A DNA stretch of 64,000 nucleotides from Nocardia spumae (GCF_020733635.1 NZ_JAJFZL010000001.1:3038001-3102000), one strand, 5' to 3'; positions 1 through 8,933 are shown, numbered from the stretch's first letter. Program-made: numbers and translations. The notes: generated from the letters alone by a model not told the origin.

Positions 1-897
1 CGCCATCTCGTCGACCCGCAGCCGATGGCTGCGCTGCAACTGCCGCGCGCGGTCGCCGAATTCCAGGGCCGAGGCGGGCCGCTGCGCGGGATCGGCGGCC
101 ATACTCTGCTCGATCAACTCGCAGACGTCCTCGGGGATACCGCCCGGTCGCAGATCCGGTATCGGTTCCTCGGTGATGCGCAGGAACTGGGCGACCAGCC
201 GCTCACCGGAACGCCGCTGGTAGGCGGCGTGGCCGGTGAGCATGCAGAACAGTGTGGCGCCCAGACTGTAGATATCGGAGGCCACCGCCGGGGTGCCGTC
301 GCGCAACACCTCCGGGGCGGTGAACGCGGGTGATGCCGTCACCACTCCGGTGGTGGTCCGGAATCCGCCCTCCACGCGGGCGATGCCGAAATCGGTCAGC
401 TGCGGTTCGCCGTATTCGGTCAGCAGGACGTTGCCGGGTTTGATGTCCCGATGCAGGATTCCCGCTCGGTGCACGGTTTCCAGCGCACCGGACAACTTCA
501 CCGAAATGCGCAGTGCGGTAGCGATATCCAGAGGTCCGCTCCGCTGGATCCGCTGCTCCAGCGAACCCTGCCGATGGTAGGGCATCACGAGATAGGGCCG
601 GCCGTCGCCGGTGGTCCCGACCTGCAGGACGGCGACGATGTTCGGATGTTCCGGCAGCCCGCCCATCGCCCGCTGTTCGCGCAGGAAGCGTTCGAGATTC
701 TCGTCCCCGAATTCGGGTGCGGCGGTGAGCACCTTCACCGCGACGGTACGGCCCAGCGCCAGTTCGCGGCATCGGTACACCACACCGAAACCGCCTCGCC
801 CGATGACGTGGGCATCGGAGAATCCGGCCGCCCGGAGATCGACGTCGATCACCAGGGAGCGGTCGCGCTGAGTTGGCATCGGATCCTGGTCGGCCAT
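1..897 (-). CDS. Serine/threonine protein kinase, N-terminal part (C-terminus outside window)
   Basis: The reading frame stays open to the window edge, giving 299 residues. It shows a Hanks-type kinase domain: glycine-rich loop GRGGFGVVY near residue 33, the AVKVL lysine, catalytic HRDIKPGN, DFGIAR, and an APEV activation-segment end. No membrane segment is seen in the visible part. Sequence after the kinase domain (QLQRSHRLRVDEM) suggests the protein continues into further domains, as in PknK-like regulators with a C-terminal sensory or LuxR part; that is inference. Start taken at ATG 897; GTG at 903 and ATG at 879 are in frame, and the ribosome site is weak. Confidence 0.85.
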   Translation of the reverse strand, partial: MADQDPMPTQRDRSLVIDVDLRAAGFSDAHVIGRGGFGVVYRCRELALGRTVAVKVLTAAPEFGDENLERFLREQRAMGGLPEHPNIVAVLQVGTTGDGRPYLVMPYHRQGSLEQRIQRSGPLDIATALRISVKLSGALETVHRAGILHRDIKPGNVLLTEYGEPQLTDFGIARVEGGFRTTTGVVTASPAFTAPEVLRDGTPAVASDIYSLGATLFCMLTGHAAYQRRSGERLVAQFLRITEEPIPDLRPGGIPEDVCELIEQSMAADPAQRPASALEFGDRARQLQRSHRLRVDEMA

Positions 898-1137
898 CGG
901 CACCGTTTCGTCTGTCCTGCTTCCGCGGAGCCCGTCGCGCTGGCATGTCAAGTATAGGCTCGGCCTGCGGTGATGCCGGATTTCGCGAGAACCGCCCAGC
1001 GGCCGAGCCGGGGCGCGGCGGCGATCCCGGCGCAGCGCGTCGATGGGCAGGTGACGCAACGGAATTCGCGCGGCCGCCCGGTGTCGATCGGACCGGGGTA
1101 TGGCTGCGCCTGGGCGGCGGCTGGCATGCTGTCCGAT

Positions 1138-1983
1138 ATGGCCGACATTCGCATGGAGATCTCCGAATCCATCGCCACCATCACCCTCGATCGCCCGGCG
1201 CAGCTCAACGCCTTCACCACGGCCATGGGGGAGGAGCTGATCGCCGCCTTCGACGCCTGCGACCGGGACGATCGGGTGCGCGCGATCATCGTCACCGGTG
1301 CGGGACGCGCGTTCTGCGCCGGTGCGGATCTGTCGGCCGGGGCCGAGACCTTCGCCGCCGAGGCCGCCGATTCCTTCCGGGACGGCGGCGGTGAGGTCGC
1401 GCTGCGGATGTTCGAGTCGCAGAAGCCGATCATCGCCGCGGTGAACGGGCCCGCCGTCGGGGTGGGCATCACGATGACGCTGGCCGCGGACTTCCGGCTC
1501 GCCGCGGACACCGCGCGCATCGGCTTCGTCTTCAATCGGCGCGGCATCGTGCCGGAATCGTGCTCGAGCTGGTTCCTGCCACGCCTGGTGCCGATGCAGA
1601 CCGCGCTGGACTGGGTGTATTCCGGACGGCTGGTCGAGGCCGACGAGGCATTCGACGCCGGACTGTTCTACGCCGTGCACCCCGCCACGGACCTGATCGA
1701 TCAGGCCCGGGTGCTCGCGCGGCGAGTGACCGAGTACTCGGCGCCGGTCTCGGTGGCGCTGTCACGGCAGATGCTCTGGCGTGGTCTCGGCGCCGAACAT
1801 CCGATGATCTCGCATCGCGTCGAATCCCGTGGCATCAACCAGCGCGGCGCCAGTGCCGATGCCCGCGAAGGAGTCTCGGCCTTCCTGGAGAAGCGGCCCG
1901 CGCGGTTCCCCGACAGCGTCGATCGAGATCTGCCCGACGTCTTCGCCGGTGATCTCGCCACTCCGCCGTTCCGCCCCGCCTGA
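1138..1983 (+). CDS. Enoyl-CoA hydratase/isomerase (crotonase) family protein
   Basis: A 281-residue crotonase, the usual length. The oxyanion-hole segments GRAFCAGADLS (about residue 60) and NGPAVGVGITMTLAADFRLA (about 103) are clear, followed by the GIVPES segment that carries the second acid position in hydratases. Such enzymes hydrate or isomerise enoyl-CoA thioesters in fatty-acid or aromatic breakdown; the exact substrate cannot be read. Start set at ATG 1138 because the crotonase alignment begins there; an upstream extension in frame from 970 has no family similarity. A VOC gene follows after 32 bases and is probably co-transcribed. Confidence 0.85.
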   Translation: MADIRMEISESIATITLDRPAQLNAFTTAMGEELIAAFDACDRDDRVRAIIVTGAGRAFCAGADLSAGAETFAAEAADSFRDGGGEVALRMFESQKPIIAAVNGPAVGVGITMTLAADFRLAADTARIGFVFNRRGIVPESCSSWFLPRLVPMQTALDWVYSGRLVEADEAFDAGLFYAVHPATDLIDQARVLARRVTEYSAPVSVALSRQMLWRGLGAEHPMISHRVESRGINQRGASADAREGVSAFLEKRPARFPDSVDRDLPDVFAGDLATPPFRPA

Positions 1984-2015
1984 GGCACCGGCCACGACTG
2001 CCCGTGGAGGAAGAC

Positions 2016-2768
2016 ATGATTCGCTGGAACTGGATCTTCGTCGATCGTCCCGCTGACCGTTTCGACGAGGCGTTCACGTTCTGGACCGCCATCAGCGGCA
2101 CCAGGTTGTCGCGGCGTCACGGTGAGTTCGGCGAATTCGCGACGCTCGAGCCCACACCGGGTGATGCCTATGTGGCGGCGCAGGCAGTCGGCGGCGCCGG
2201 CGGCGCCCACCTGGATATCGACGTCGAGGACCTCGACCGTGCCCGCCGCACCGCGCGCGACCTCGGTGCGACCCTGGTGGCCGATCACGACACCTGGTCG
2301 CTGGTGCACTCACCGAGTGGCCTGGCGTTCTGTCTGACCAGCGGCGACGGAAGCCATATCCCGGCGCCTGTGACCGGGCCGGAGGGCGATCGAAGCCGGG
2401 TGGATCAGCTCTGCCTCGACATTCCGCCGTCGGCCTATGCCGCCGAGACCGAATTCTGGGCCGCCCTCACCGGGTGGCCGGTGCAACGCACCGGGCGGCC
2501 CGAGTTCACCCGCCTGCTCGTGCCCACCCGGCTGCCGGTCCGAATCCTGATGCAACGCGTGGGGGCCGAGCAGGAGCCGGCCGCGCATATCGATATCGCC
2601 TGCGCCGATATCGAGACGACCGCGGCCTGGCACGAATCCCTCGGCGCCCGGCGCGTGCGCCGCGGGGCGCACTGGTGGGTGATGCGCGATCCCGTGGGCG
2701 TAACCTACTGTCTCACCGGGCGGGATCCGTTGACCGGCAAGGTATCTCGACGGACCGCGGATCGCTGA
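2016..2768 (+). CDS. Two-domain VOC (glyoxalase/dioxygenase fold) protein
   Basis: A 250-residue protein with two tandem glyoxalase-like halves, each ending in a similar segment (LAFCLTSGDG and VTYCLTGRDP). The first half starts MIRWNWIFVDRPA. Metal ligands are not obvious, so it may be a non-catalytic or antibiotic-binding VOC member. Start is ATG 2016 with a TGGAGGAAG ribosome site directly upstream. It lies 32 bases after the crotonase gene, suggesting one transcript. It converges with the ABC transporter operon, whose last gene ends 23 bases away on the other strand. Confidence 0.8.
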   Translation: MIRWNWIFVDRPADRFDEAFTFWTAISGTRLSRRHGEFGEFATLEPTPGDAYVAAQAVGGAGGAHLDIDVEDLDRARRTARDLGATLVADHDTWSLVHSPSGLAFCLTSGDGSHIPAPVTGPEGDRSRVDQLCLDIPPSAYAAETEFWAALTGWPVQRTGRPEFTRLLVPTRLPVRILMQRVGAEQEPAAHIDIACADIETTAAWHESLGARRVRRGAHWWVMRDPVGVTYCLTGRDPLTGKVSRRTADR

Positions 2769-2791
2769 CCGGCATCAGCGCCGAATCGCCG

Positions 2792-3799
2792 CTACTCGAC
2801 GAGCTTTTCGCTCTTCAACCAGTCGTAGGCGACATCGGCGGGATCCTCGCCGTCGATGTCGACGCGGCCGTTGAGCTCCTGCATCAGATCGTTGGTCAGA
2901 TGCTGGGAGATCGTGCCCAGCAGGGTGCGCAACTGCGGGTAGCGGTCGATGATCGCACCGCGCACCACGGCGGCGCCGCTGTAGGGAAGGAAGAACTTCT
3001 TGTCGTCGTCGAGGACGACGAGATTCAGATTCTTCACCCGGCCGTCGGTGGTGTAGATCATGCCGAAGTTGCACGGTGAGCTCTTGGCCGTCGCCGTGTA
3101 CACCACCCCGGCGTCCATCCGGGTCACATTGCCCGACGGCACGCCGTTGGGGTCGTTGTAGGGGATTCCGTACTTCTGCAGCATCGGGATGAAACCGTCG
3201 GAGCGGCTGAAGAATTCGTCGTCCACGCAGAAGGTGCGGTCGCGCACCGGCAGTGCCGCCACATCCGACAGCGACGTCACCCCCAGCCGCTGCGCGGTCG
3301 GTGTCGACGCCCCGAAGGCGTAGGTGTCGTTGAAGTTCGCCGGTGGCAGCCACTCCAGGTTGTAGTCGCGCTTCTCGACGTCGTGCACGCGCCGCCACAG
3401 TTCCTGCGGGTCGGAGATGGTCTCGGTTTCGTTGTGATAGTTGACCCAGCCGGTTCCGGTGTACTCCCAGAGGATATCGGCGTCGCCGTTGAGCTGCGCC
3501 TGCCGCGAGGACGCCGATCCCGGCGCCCCGGTCAGGTCGGTGACGTCGGCTCCCGCCGCGGCCAGATAGGTCGCGGTGATCTTGCCCAGGAGTACGCCCT
3601 CGGTGAAACTCTTCGAGGTGACAACCAGTTTCGCGCCGTCGAGCGGTCGGTCGCCGCCGGGCAGGCTCGCCTGGTGGAAGGTGCCCGACGAACTCACCAG
3701 ACCGCATCCGGTGATCGTCGACAGCGCCACCGCGACGGCGGCCAGCGCGAGGGTCAGCGCTCGTGCGGATCCGGCGATCGGTGCCCGTGGTGATCTCAT
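2792..3799 (-). CDS. proX: Osmolyte/choline ABC transporter, substrate-binding lipoprotein (OpuAC/ProX type)
   Basis: A 335-residue periplasmic-type binding protein. The N-terminus is a lipoprotein signal with lipobox ITGC, giving predicted lipid-modified Cys32. The mature part begins with GAKLVVTSKSFTE, typical of OpuAC-type glycine betaine/choline/carnitine binding proteins, and contains DILWEYTGTGW and the C-terminal LNGRVDIDGEDPADVA. It is last in a four-gene operon; its ATG overlaps the upstream permease stop (ATGA). The exact ligand cannot be decided from sequence. Confidence 0.88.
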   Translation of the reverse strand: MRSPRAPIAGSARALTLALAAVAVALSTITGCGLVSSSGTFHQASLPGGDRPLDGAKLVVTSKSFTEGVLLGKITATYLAAAGADVTDLTGAPGSASSRQAQLNGDADILWEYTGTGWVNYHNETETISDPQELWRRVHDVEKRDYNLEWLPPANFNDTYAFGASTPTAQRLGVTSLSDVAALPVRDRTFCVDDEFFSRSDGFIPMLQKYGIPYNDPNGVPSGNVTRMDAGVVYTATAKSSPCNFGMIYTTDGRVKNLNLVVLDDDKKFFLPYSGAAVVRGAIIDRYPQLRTLLGTISQHLTNDLMQELNGRVDIDGEDPADVAYDWLKSEKLVE

Positions 3800-4533
3800 G
3801 ACACACCTCGCGGAGTCGCGGCCAGTTCGACGAGTCTGCCCAGCCAATCGATGACCAGCGCCAGCAGCCCGACCAGAATCGCGCCGGAGACCAGCAGTTT
3901 GGGCAGAAACAGGGTGACGCCGGTGGTGATCAGGGTGCCGAGGCTGGTGGCGCCGATGAACGTACTCAGGGTCGCGGTGCCGACCAGGATCACCAGTGCG
4001 GTGCGGACACCGTTGAGGATCACCGGCACCGCCAGCGGCAACTCCACCTGCACCAGGGTCCGGGCCGCGGAGAAGCCGATCCCGCGCGAGGCCTCGATGG
4101 TGCGCTGGTCCACCTGACGCAGACCGACGATCGTGTTCTGCAGAATCGGCAGAATCGCGTACACCACCAAGCCGACGATCGCGGTGCGGAATCCGGTGCC
4201 CAGCCAGAAGGTGAACAACACCAGCAGGCCGACCGCGGGTGCGGCCTGCCCGATATTGGCGATGTTGACCGCGATCGGTTCCAGGCGCTGGAGCGCCGGT
4301 CGGGTCAGGGCGATACCCAGCGGAATCGCGACGACCACGACGATCACCGTGGCCACCACCGTGAGTTTGATATGCGACAGGATGGTGGTCTGCAGATTGG
4401 ACCAGGCCAGCGACGCCTGTTCGGTGGCGGTGAAGGTCTGCGCGCGATACCAGACGACATATCCGATGCCGATCACGGCGATGATGAGCGGTTCGAACCA
4501 CACATCCATCGGCAGCCGGCGTAGCCGATTCAT
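3796..4533 (-). CDS. Osmolyte ABC transporter permease (second permease, ProW/OpuCD type)
   Basis: A 245-residue inner-membrane permease with about six hydrophobic segments and the BPD-transport signature EASRGIGFSAARTLVQVELPL, which contacts the ATPase. It is paralogous to the permease at 5810-6451; together they should form the heterodimeric membrane channel. Start is ATG 4533, overlapping the ATPase stop (ATGA); its own stop overlaps the binding-protein start. Longer in-frame extensions upstream would run inside the ATPase gene and are rejected. Confidence 0.9.
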   Translation of the reverse strand: MNRLRRLPMDVWFEPLIIAVIGIGYVVWYRAQTFTATEQASLAWSNLQTTILSHIKLTVVATVIVVVVAIPLGIALTRPALQRLEPIAVNIANIGQAAPAVGLLVLFTFWLGTGFRTAIVGLVVYAILPILQNTIVGLRQVDQRTIEASRGIGFSAARTLVQVELPLAVPVILNGVRTALVILVGTATLSTFIGATSLGTLITTGVTLFLPKLLVSGAILVGLLALVIDWLGRLVELAATPRGVS

Positions 4534-5810
4534 GATTGCGCGGCCGATCCGTGCTCGTCGTCGGCGGCGATCACCGGCGTCGGGGCCGGATCGGTGCCGT
4601 CGACATAGGTCTCGTAGGACGGATCGTCCTGGTCGGACCGGACATCGGCGAGTTTGGCCTGAATCGTCTCGGTTACCGAGCTGATGCTGAGCGAGCCGAC
4701 GACGGCGCCGCGGCCGTCGGTGACGAGTGCGGCTCCCTGGCTGGCCGCCAGCATGGCGTCGAGCGCGTCGTTGAGCGTCGAGGAGCGCGCCACGACCGGC
4801 AGCCGCCGATCGAGGTAGTCCGAGACCTCGGGTTTGCTCGCCAGTTCGCTCAGTGAGGGCCACGATCGCGGCCGCCCCGCCGCGTCGACGACGACCACCC
4901 AGGTCTGTCCGGCGGCCTTCGCGCGCGCGATCACCGCGTGTGATGATTCGCCGATCCGGGCGGTGACCACTTCCTCACTGGCGACGTCGCGGACCCGCTG
5001 CACGGTCAGATAGGCCAGTTTGGCGCCGGAGCCGACGAATTCCTCCACGAACGGCGTGGCCGGCGCGGTCAGGATCTCCTCCGGCCGGGCGTATTGTTCG
5101 ATGTGCCCGCCCTCGGACAGGATGAGCACCTTGTCGCCGAGTTTGGTGGCCTCTTCGAAGTCGTGGGTGACGATCACGACGGTCTTGCCCAGTTCGTGCT
5201 GGATCGCGATCAGGCTGTCCTGCAGCCGAACCCGGGTGATCGGATCGACCGCGCCGAACGGCTCGTCCATCAGCAGCACCGGCGGGTCCGCCGCGAGCGC
5301 CCGCGCTACACCGACGCGCTGCTGCTGCCCGCCCGACATGTCCTTGGGCAGCCGGTCGGCGAAGGTGGCGGGGTCCAGGCCCACGAGATCCAGCAGATAG
5401 TCGGTGCGCTCGGCGATCCGCTTCTTGTCCCAGCCCAGCACCCGGGGTATCGCGCCGACGTTCTTGCGCACCGACCAGTGCGGGAACAGGCCGCCGGATT
5501 GGATCACATAGCCGATCGACTGTCGCAACTTGTCGGGGTCCTCGCGGGTGACATCGCGGCCCCCGATGAAGATGCGGCCCTCGGTCGGCTCGATGAGCCG
5601 ATTGATCATCTTGAGTGTGGTCGTCTTACCGCATCCCGACGGGCCGACGAAGGCGACGATCCGGCCCGCCTCGATCTCGAGGTCCAAGCGCTCGACGGCC
5701 GGTTTGTCCTGTCCCTTATATCTTTTCACGACCGAGTCCAGGGTGATCGTCGCCCCGGTGACATTGCGCTGCGGCGCCGACGGTGCGGGTGAACTGGTCA
5801 CATCGGTCAT
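4530..5810 (-). CDS. proV: Osmolyte ABC transporter ATPase with C-terminal CBS domains (ProV/OpuCA type)
   Basis: A 426-residue ABC ATPase: Walker A GPSGCGKTT at residues 56-64, signature MSGGQQQRVG, Walker B VLLMDEPFG, and H-loop VTHDFEEA. After the ATPase domain comes a region of about 120 residues with two CBS-like repeats (ending GAALVTDGRGAVVGSLSISSV), which in OpuCA-type transporters sense ionic strength or nucleotides. The start ATG 5810 shares one base with the upstream permease stop (TGATG). The four genes are tightly coupled and should be made as one complex. Confidence 0.92.
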   Translation of the reverse strand: MTDVTSSPAPSAPQRNVTGATITLDSVVKRYKGQDKPAVERLDLEIEAGRIVAFVGPSGCGKTTTLKMINRLIEPTEGRIFIGGRDVTREDPDKLRQSIGYVIQSGGLFPHWSVRKNVGAIPRVLGWDKKRIAERTDYLLDLVGLDPATFADRLPKDMSGGQQQRVGVARALAADPPVLLMDEPFGAVDPITRVRLQDSLIAIQHELGKTVVIVTHDFEEATKLGDKVLILSEGGHIEQYARPEEILTAPATPFVEEFVGSGAKLAYLTVQRVRDVASEEVVTARIGESSHAVIARAKAAGQTWVVVVDAAGRPRSWPSLSELASKPEVSDYLDRRLPVVARSSTLNDALDAMLAASQGAALVTDGRGAVVGSLSISSVTETIQAKLADVRSDQDDPSYETYVDGTDPAPTPVIAADDEHGSAAQS

Positions 5811-6451
5811 CAGAGTCCCTTTGCGATCGTGAGGCGTCCGAGTAGGACGAGCAGTGCGTCGAACACCAGCGCGACGATAACGATGAGAACGGTTCCGGTC
5901 AGCGCCATCTCGAGTGCGTTCGCACCGCCGAGGCGGGACAGGCCGTTGAAGATCAACGAGCCCAGCCCGGGGCCGAGCACGTAGGCGACGATGGCGGCGA
6001 CGCCGACGATCATCTGCGTGGATACCCGGATACCGGTGAGGATCACCGGCCAGGCGATCGGCAGTTCGACCGTCAGCAGGATGCGCCACCGCGAAAAGCC
6101 GATGCCCCGGGCGGATTCGACCACCGAGGCCGGAACCGACTGCAATCCGACGATCGCGTTTCCGATCACCGGAAGTGCCGCGAAGAACGCCAGCATCACG
6201 AACGAGGGGACCACGCCCAGGCCGAAGGGAACCAGCAGCAGTGCCAGCAGTGCCAGCGACGGAATCGTCAGCGCGACTCGGCTCGACGTCAGTGACAGCT
6301 GCGCCAGCAGCGGCAGCCGGTATACCGCCACCGCGATCAGAACGGCGACGATCGTGCCGACCAGGACCGTCTGAAATGCCAGGGAGGCATGCTGATACAT
6401 GAGGAAGGCCAGCACATCACCCCGCCCTCGGATGTAGTTCCACAGGTTCAC
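5810..6451 (-). CDS. Osmolyte ABC transporter permease (first permease, ProW/OpuCB type)
   Basis: A 213-residue permease, first gene of the minus-strand transporter operon. It has about five to six membrane segments and the coupling motif ESARGIGFSRWRILLTVELPI, closely resembling the partner permease at 3796-4533. No regulator is inside the operon. The 190-base upstream gap to the TetR gene should hold the promoter, but I see no clear osmotic-response element. Confidence 0.9.
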   Translation of the reverse strand: MNLWNYIRGRGDVLAFLMYQHASLAFQTVLVGTIVAVLIAVAVYRLPLLAQLSLTSSRVALTIPSLALLALLLVPFGLGVVPSFVMLAFFAALPVIGNAIVGLQSVPASVVESARGIGFSRWRILLTVELPIAWPVILTGIRVSTQMIVGVAAIVAYVLGPGLGSLIFNGLSRLGGANALEMALTGTVLIVIVALVFDALLVLLGRLTIAKGL

Positions 6452-6643
6452 GGGGCTCCCATCTTCAGCCGAGATCAGCCGGTACCTGTCCGCGCCGGCG
6501 CCGGGCGCAGGCGGTCAAAAGACTAGTTGACATCGCGGCACCGGTTCCGGACAACACACGGCGAGGCGAGTCGTGTCGCGGCGAACTTCCAGGTGAACGA
6601 GCCGCGGCCGGGATTCGGTCACGCGGATCGAAATCGGGCGGGC

Positions 6644-7354
6644 TCAGCCCCGTCCGCGCGCCTGCAGTCTGCGCTCGAGACCCGCGATGACGAGCTCGAG
6701 GTCGAATTCGAACTGTTCGCCCACCCGTGCGGCGCTCTCACGCGTGGTGGCGACCTCGCGGAGCAGCGGAAAATCGTCTCCGAGTTCGGAATTCAGGGTT
6801 CGCGCGACATGTTCGGCCTGGACGTCGACGTGGCCGCGGGTCGCCTCGACGACCTCCCGGGCGGCCGAATGGGCGATATCGGCGAGCAGTCGCATGGTGC
6901 GCCCGGCCTCCATCGGCTCGAACCCGGCGCTGACGAGGGTTTCGAAGATCCGCTCGATCTCGGTGAGGACCGACAGCTGCCCCCTTCCGCTGAATCGCAC
7001 ATAGGAGATGAGCACCCCGACCTGCGTGAGGGCTTCCGCGACGGCCGCGGCGAACAACCGCAGCAGATGTTGCCAATCACCGTCGGCGGGCAGGGCGAGG
7101 CGGCGGATCTCGGTTTCGAAGGCGTCCAAGGCCACCAGTTCCAGCAGGCCGTCGCGGTCGCTGACGTAGTAGTTCAGTGATTTACGGTCGACGCCGAGGG
7201 CGTCGGCCACCGCCTTCATCGTGAGCGTCTCGGGTGGCAGCGCACGCGCCGCGGCGACGATGCGGTCCCGGCTCAAGCGTGGCGGCCGGCCCCGTCCCCG
7301 CCGCGATTCCACCCCGTTGCCACCCTTCGCCCCTGTTGAGTTCGCGCCGCTCAC
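6644..7354 (-). CDS. TetR-family transcriptional regulator
   Basis: A 236-residue TetR-type repressor. The N-terminal helix-turn-helix covers roughly residues 28-75 (SRDRIVAAARALPPETLTMKAVADALGVDRKSLNYYVSDRDGLL is the region; key residues ALGVDRKSLNYYV). The N-terminus is a basic RRGRGRPPR tail. The C-terminal part is a helical ligand-binding domain with no recognisable ligand class. It faces the same way as the transporter operon but is separated from it by about 190 bases, so its target may instead be a palindrome upstream of its own start (7425-7449). Confidence 0.85.
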   Translation of the reverse strand: MSGANSTGAKGGNGVESRRGRGRPPRLSRDRIVAAARALPPETLTMKAVADALGVDRKSLNYYVSDRDGLLELVALDAFETEIRRLALPADGDWQHLLRLFAAAVAEALTQVGVLISYVRFSGRGQLSVLTEIERIFETLVSAGFEPMEAGRTMRLLADIAHSAAREVVEATRGHVDVQAEHVARTLNSELGDDFPLLREVATTRESAARVGEQFEFDLELVIAGLERRLQARGRG

Positions 7355-7424
7355 CCCCTCAGGCTACGGATATCGGGCGTCGCCGTGGATAACGCGTCCC
7401 GATCGGACCGATGCGAGCTGCGAA

Positions 7425-7449
7425 TATTTTCTCCCGATGGGGGAAAATA
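7425..7449. promoter_or_regulatory. Near-perfect inverted repeat, candidate operator
   Basis: Arms TATTTTCTCCC and GGGGGAAAATA pair over 10 of 11 positions around a 3-base centre. It lies 71 bases upstream of the TetR start and 23 bases before a possible small plus-strand ORF. Such an AT-rich symmetric element is unusual in this GC-rich sequence and fits a TetR operator; binding is inferred. Confidence 0.5.
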
Positions 7450-7471
7450 AGCGGGTCTCTGGACCGTGGCG

Positions 7472-7612
7472 ATGTGGGCCGCCTCGGGGGGAGGAGGTTG
7501 TGGTTGTGATCGGAACTCGGAAATCCGGCCGCGGGTCGCCGACGTCGAATCCTTTCGCGCGGTGGTCGGCGCGGCCGACGCCGCCGGGATGCGGACGTTG
7601 CCGCTCGGCTGA
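7472..7612 (+). CDS. Possible small protein of 46 residues, unknown
   Basis: ATG 7472 opens a frame ending at TGA 7612 (starting MWAASGGGGCGCDRNSEIR and ending MRTLPLG). The later part (RVADVESFRAVVGAADAAGM) has codon use like real genes and could be a remnant of a longer protein. No good ribosome site precedes it and I recognise no family. It is divergent from the TetR gene with the inverted repeat in between. Confidence is low; it may not be translated. Confidence 0.2.
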   Translation: MWAASGGGGCGCDRNSEIRPRVADVESFRAVVGAADAAGMRTLPLG

Positions 7613-7628
7613 GCGCACCCGGGGAGGG

Positions 7629-8390
7629 TCAGCGCACGGCCGCGAGTGCGCCGTCGAGCGCCTGCTGCATCCCTGTGCTGACCGCCCTGGTGATCTGGGC
7701 CGGACGCTCGGGAAACTCGGCCAGTGGCCGGTCGAGGTAGAAGGTGGCCCGGCCGCCGGTGTCGTAGGTCAGTCCCAGGAATGCGAAAACCGGTGGTGCT
7801 CCGGCCTTCCGGGCGCGCGCGGCGATGTGGCCGATACCGGTGCCGATGGATTGCACCCGGGTCGGATCGGTCTCGTTGCAGGTGCCCTCCGGGAACAGTG
7901 CCAGATCGTCACCGTCGACCATGCGCCGCACGCAGACATCCATCAGTTGCTGGCCGGCGGCGTAGGCGGCGCGCGGTCCGTGATCCTTACCGCGAAAGAC
8001 CGGGATCGCGCCCATCGCGTCGATGCGCGCCCGCTGATCCGGATCGATGAACAGTTCGTCCTTGGCCAGGACACGGATGCGGCCGATGCGAGGTCGGAAG
8101 ACGCTGCGCCAGGCGAAGGCCGCGACCATGCGCGGATCCTCCACGCTCAGGTGGTTGATCGCGATGATCAGGCGCCGGTCGTCGCGAATCAGCTGCCGGA
8201 TCTCGGCGCGCGCCGTGTCGGCGTACCTGACGACGGGCCGTTTGCGAAAGGCGGTGACCGCGCACGACAGCCGTGCCCGCGCCCGCGAGGGCCGGTGGGT
8301 GCGGTAGTACTCGTAGACGACATCGCGATTGTCGAAATCGACTGCCGGGGGCGGGGAGGTGGTGAGGGCGGCCGGGGTCGAGAGAGTCAT
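7629..8390 (-). CDS. 1-acyl-glycerol-3-phosphate acyltransferase-like protein (PlsC family)
   Basis: A 253-residue protein with the PlsC acyltransferase blocks: NHLSVED (H-x4-D catalytic motif, about residue 80), AIPVFRGKD, and FPEGT (about 165). These enzymes move an acyl chain to lysophosphatidate or a related acceptor at the membrane. There is no strong transmembrane helix, so it is probably peripheral. Start taken at ATG 8390, which sits four bases from a set of strong palindromes; longer in-frame extensions run through those palindromes and are unlikely. The gene appears monocistronic. Confidence 0.85.
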   Translation of the reverse strand: MTLSTPAALTTSPPPAVDFDNRDVVYEYYRTHRPSRARARLSCAVTAFRKRPVVRYADTARAEIRQLIRDDRRLIIAINHLSVEDPRMVAAFAWRSVFRPRIGRIRVLAKDELFIDPDQRARIDAMGAIPVFRGKDHGPRAAYAAGQQLMDVCVRRMVDGDDLALFPEGTCNETDPTRVQSIGTGIGHIAARARKAGAPPVFAFLGLTYDTGGRATFYLDRPLAEFPERPAQITRAVSTGMQQALDGALAAVR

Positions 8391-8393
8391 GCA

Positions 8394-8423
8394 ACCTACG
8401 CTACCGTAGGTTACGGCACCGTA
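8394..8423. promoter_or_regulatory. Two adjacent palindromes, candidate operator for the PlsC-like gene
   Basis: The first palindrome has perfect arms ACCTACG (8394-8400) and CGTAGGT (8405-8411). The second has TACGG (8412-8416) and CCGTA (8419-8423) around a CA centre. They abut the start codon at 8390, so a bound protein would block promoter or ribosome access. The shape is typical of TetR-family operators; no regulator gene is adjacent, so the binder is unknown. Confidence 0.6.
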
Positions 8424-8546
8424 GGGAGTGGGAATTCGCACTCGCGGTGTGGACCGTGCGATGTCCCCGATCCCGATGCGCCGGTGACTATTCTCGGGTG
8501 TACGGCGATATCGGGCAGCGACGGCCGACCGCAGGGGAGATCGGAG

Positions 8547-8921
8547 ATGGCGAGTACGCGAGCGCGGGTGCGAGTCCGGCGAATCTACGACGATCCGAGT
8601 CCGGACGACGGCGCCCGCGTCCTGGTCGATCGCATCTGGCCGCGCGGCATGAGCAAGGAGCGCGCTCACCTCGACGAATGGTGTAAGCAGGTCGCTCCGT
8701 CGACCGAACTGCGCACGTGGTACGGCCACGATCCCGAGCGGTTCGGCGAGTTCGAACGGCGCTACCGCGACGAACTGCGGGACCCGGAACGGGCCGCCGG
8801 ACTCACCCACCTGCGCGAGCTGGCCCGGCGGGGGACGCTCACGCTGCTGTCGGCGACCACGCGCATCGAGATCAGCGAAGCCGAGGTACTCGCCGGGTTG
8901 GTGGGGGACGCCGCGGCGTGA
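8547..8921 (+). CDS. DUF488 family protein
   Basis: A 124-residue protein of the DUF488 family, full length for the group. Conserved features are RVRRIYDDP, the VDRIWPRGMSKE block, the WCKQVAPSTELRTWYGHDP segment and a central F-x-R-R-Y. The molecular function of this family is not established. ATG 8547 is preceded by GGGGAGATCGGAG. It converges with the cbt operon, ending 12 bases before the phosphatase stop. Confidence 0.85.
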   Translation: MASTRARVRVRRIYDDPSPDDGARVLVDRIWPRGMSKERAHLDEWCKQVAPSTELRTWYGHDPERFGEFERRYRDELRDPERAAGLTHLRELARRGTLTLLSATTRIEISEAEVLAGLVGDAAA

Positions 8922-8933
8922 AGGGCCGGTGGC

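Noticed and set aside
7221..8921. 566-codon plus-strand frame covering the plsC-like gene antisense and the DUF488 gene
   Set aside because: Only the last 124 codons are real; the rest is antisense to the PlsC-like gene and to the TetR gene end.
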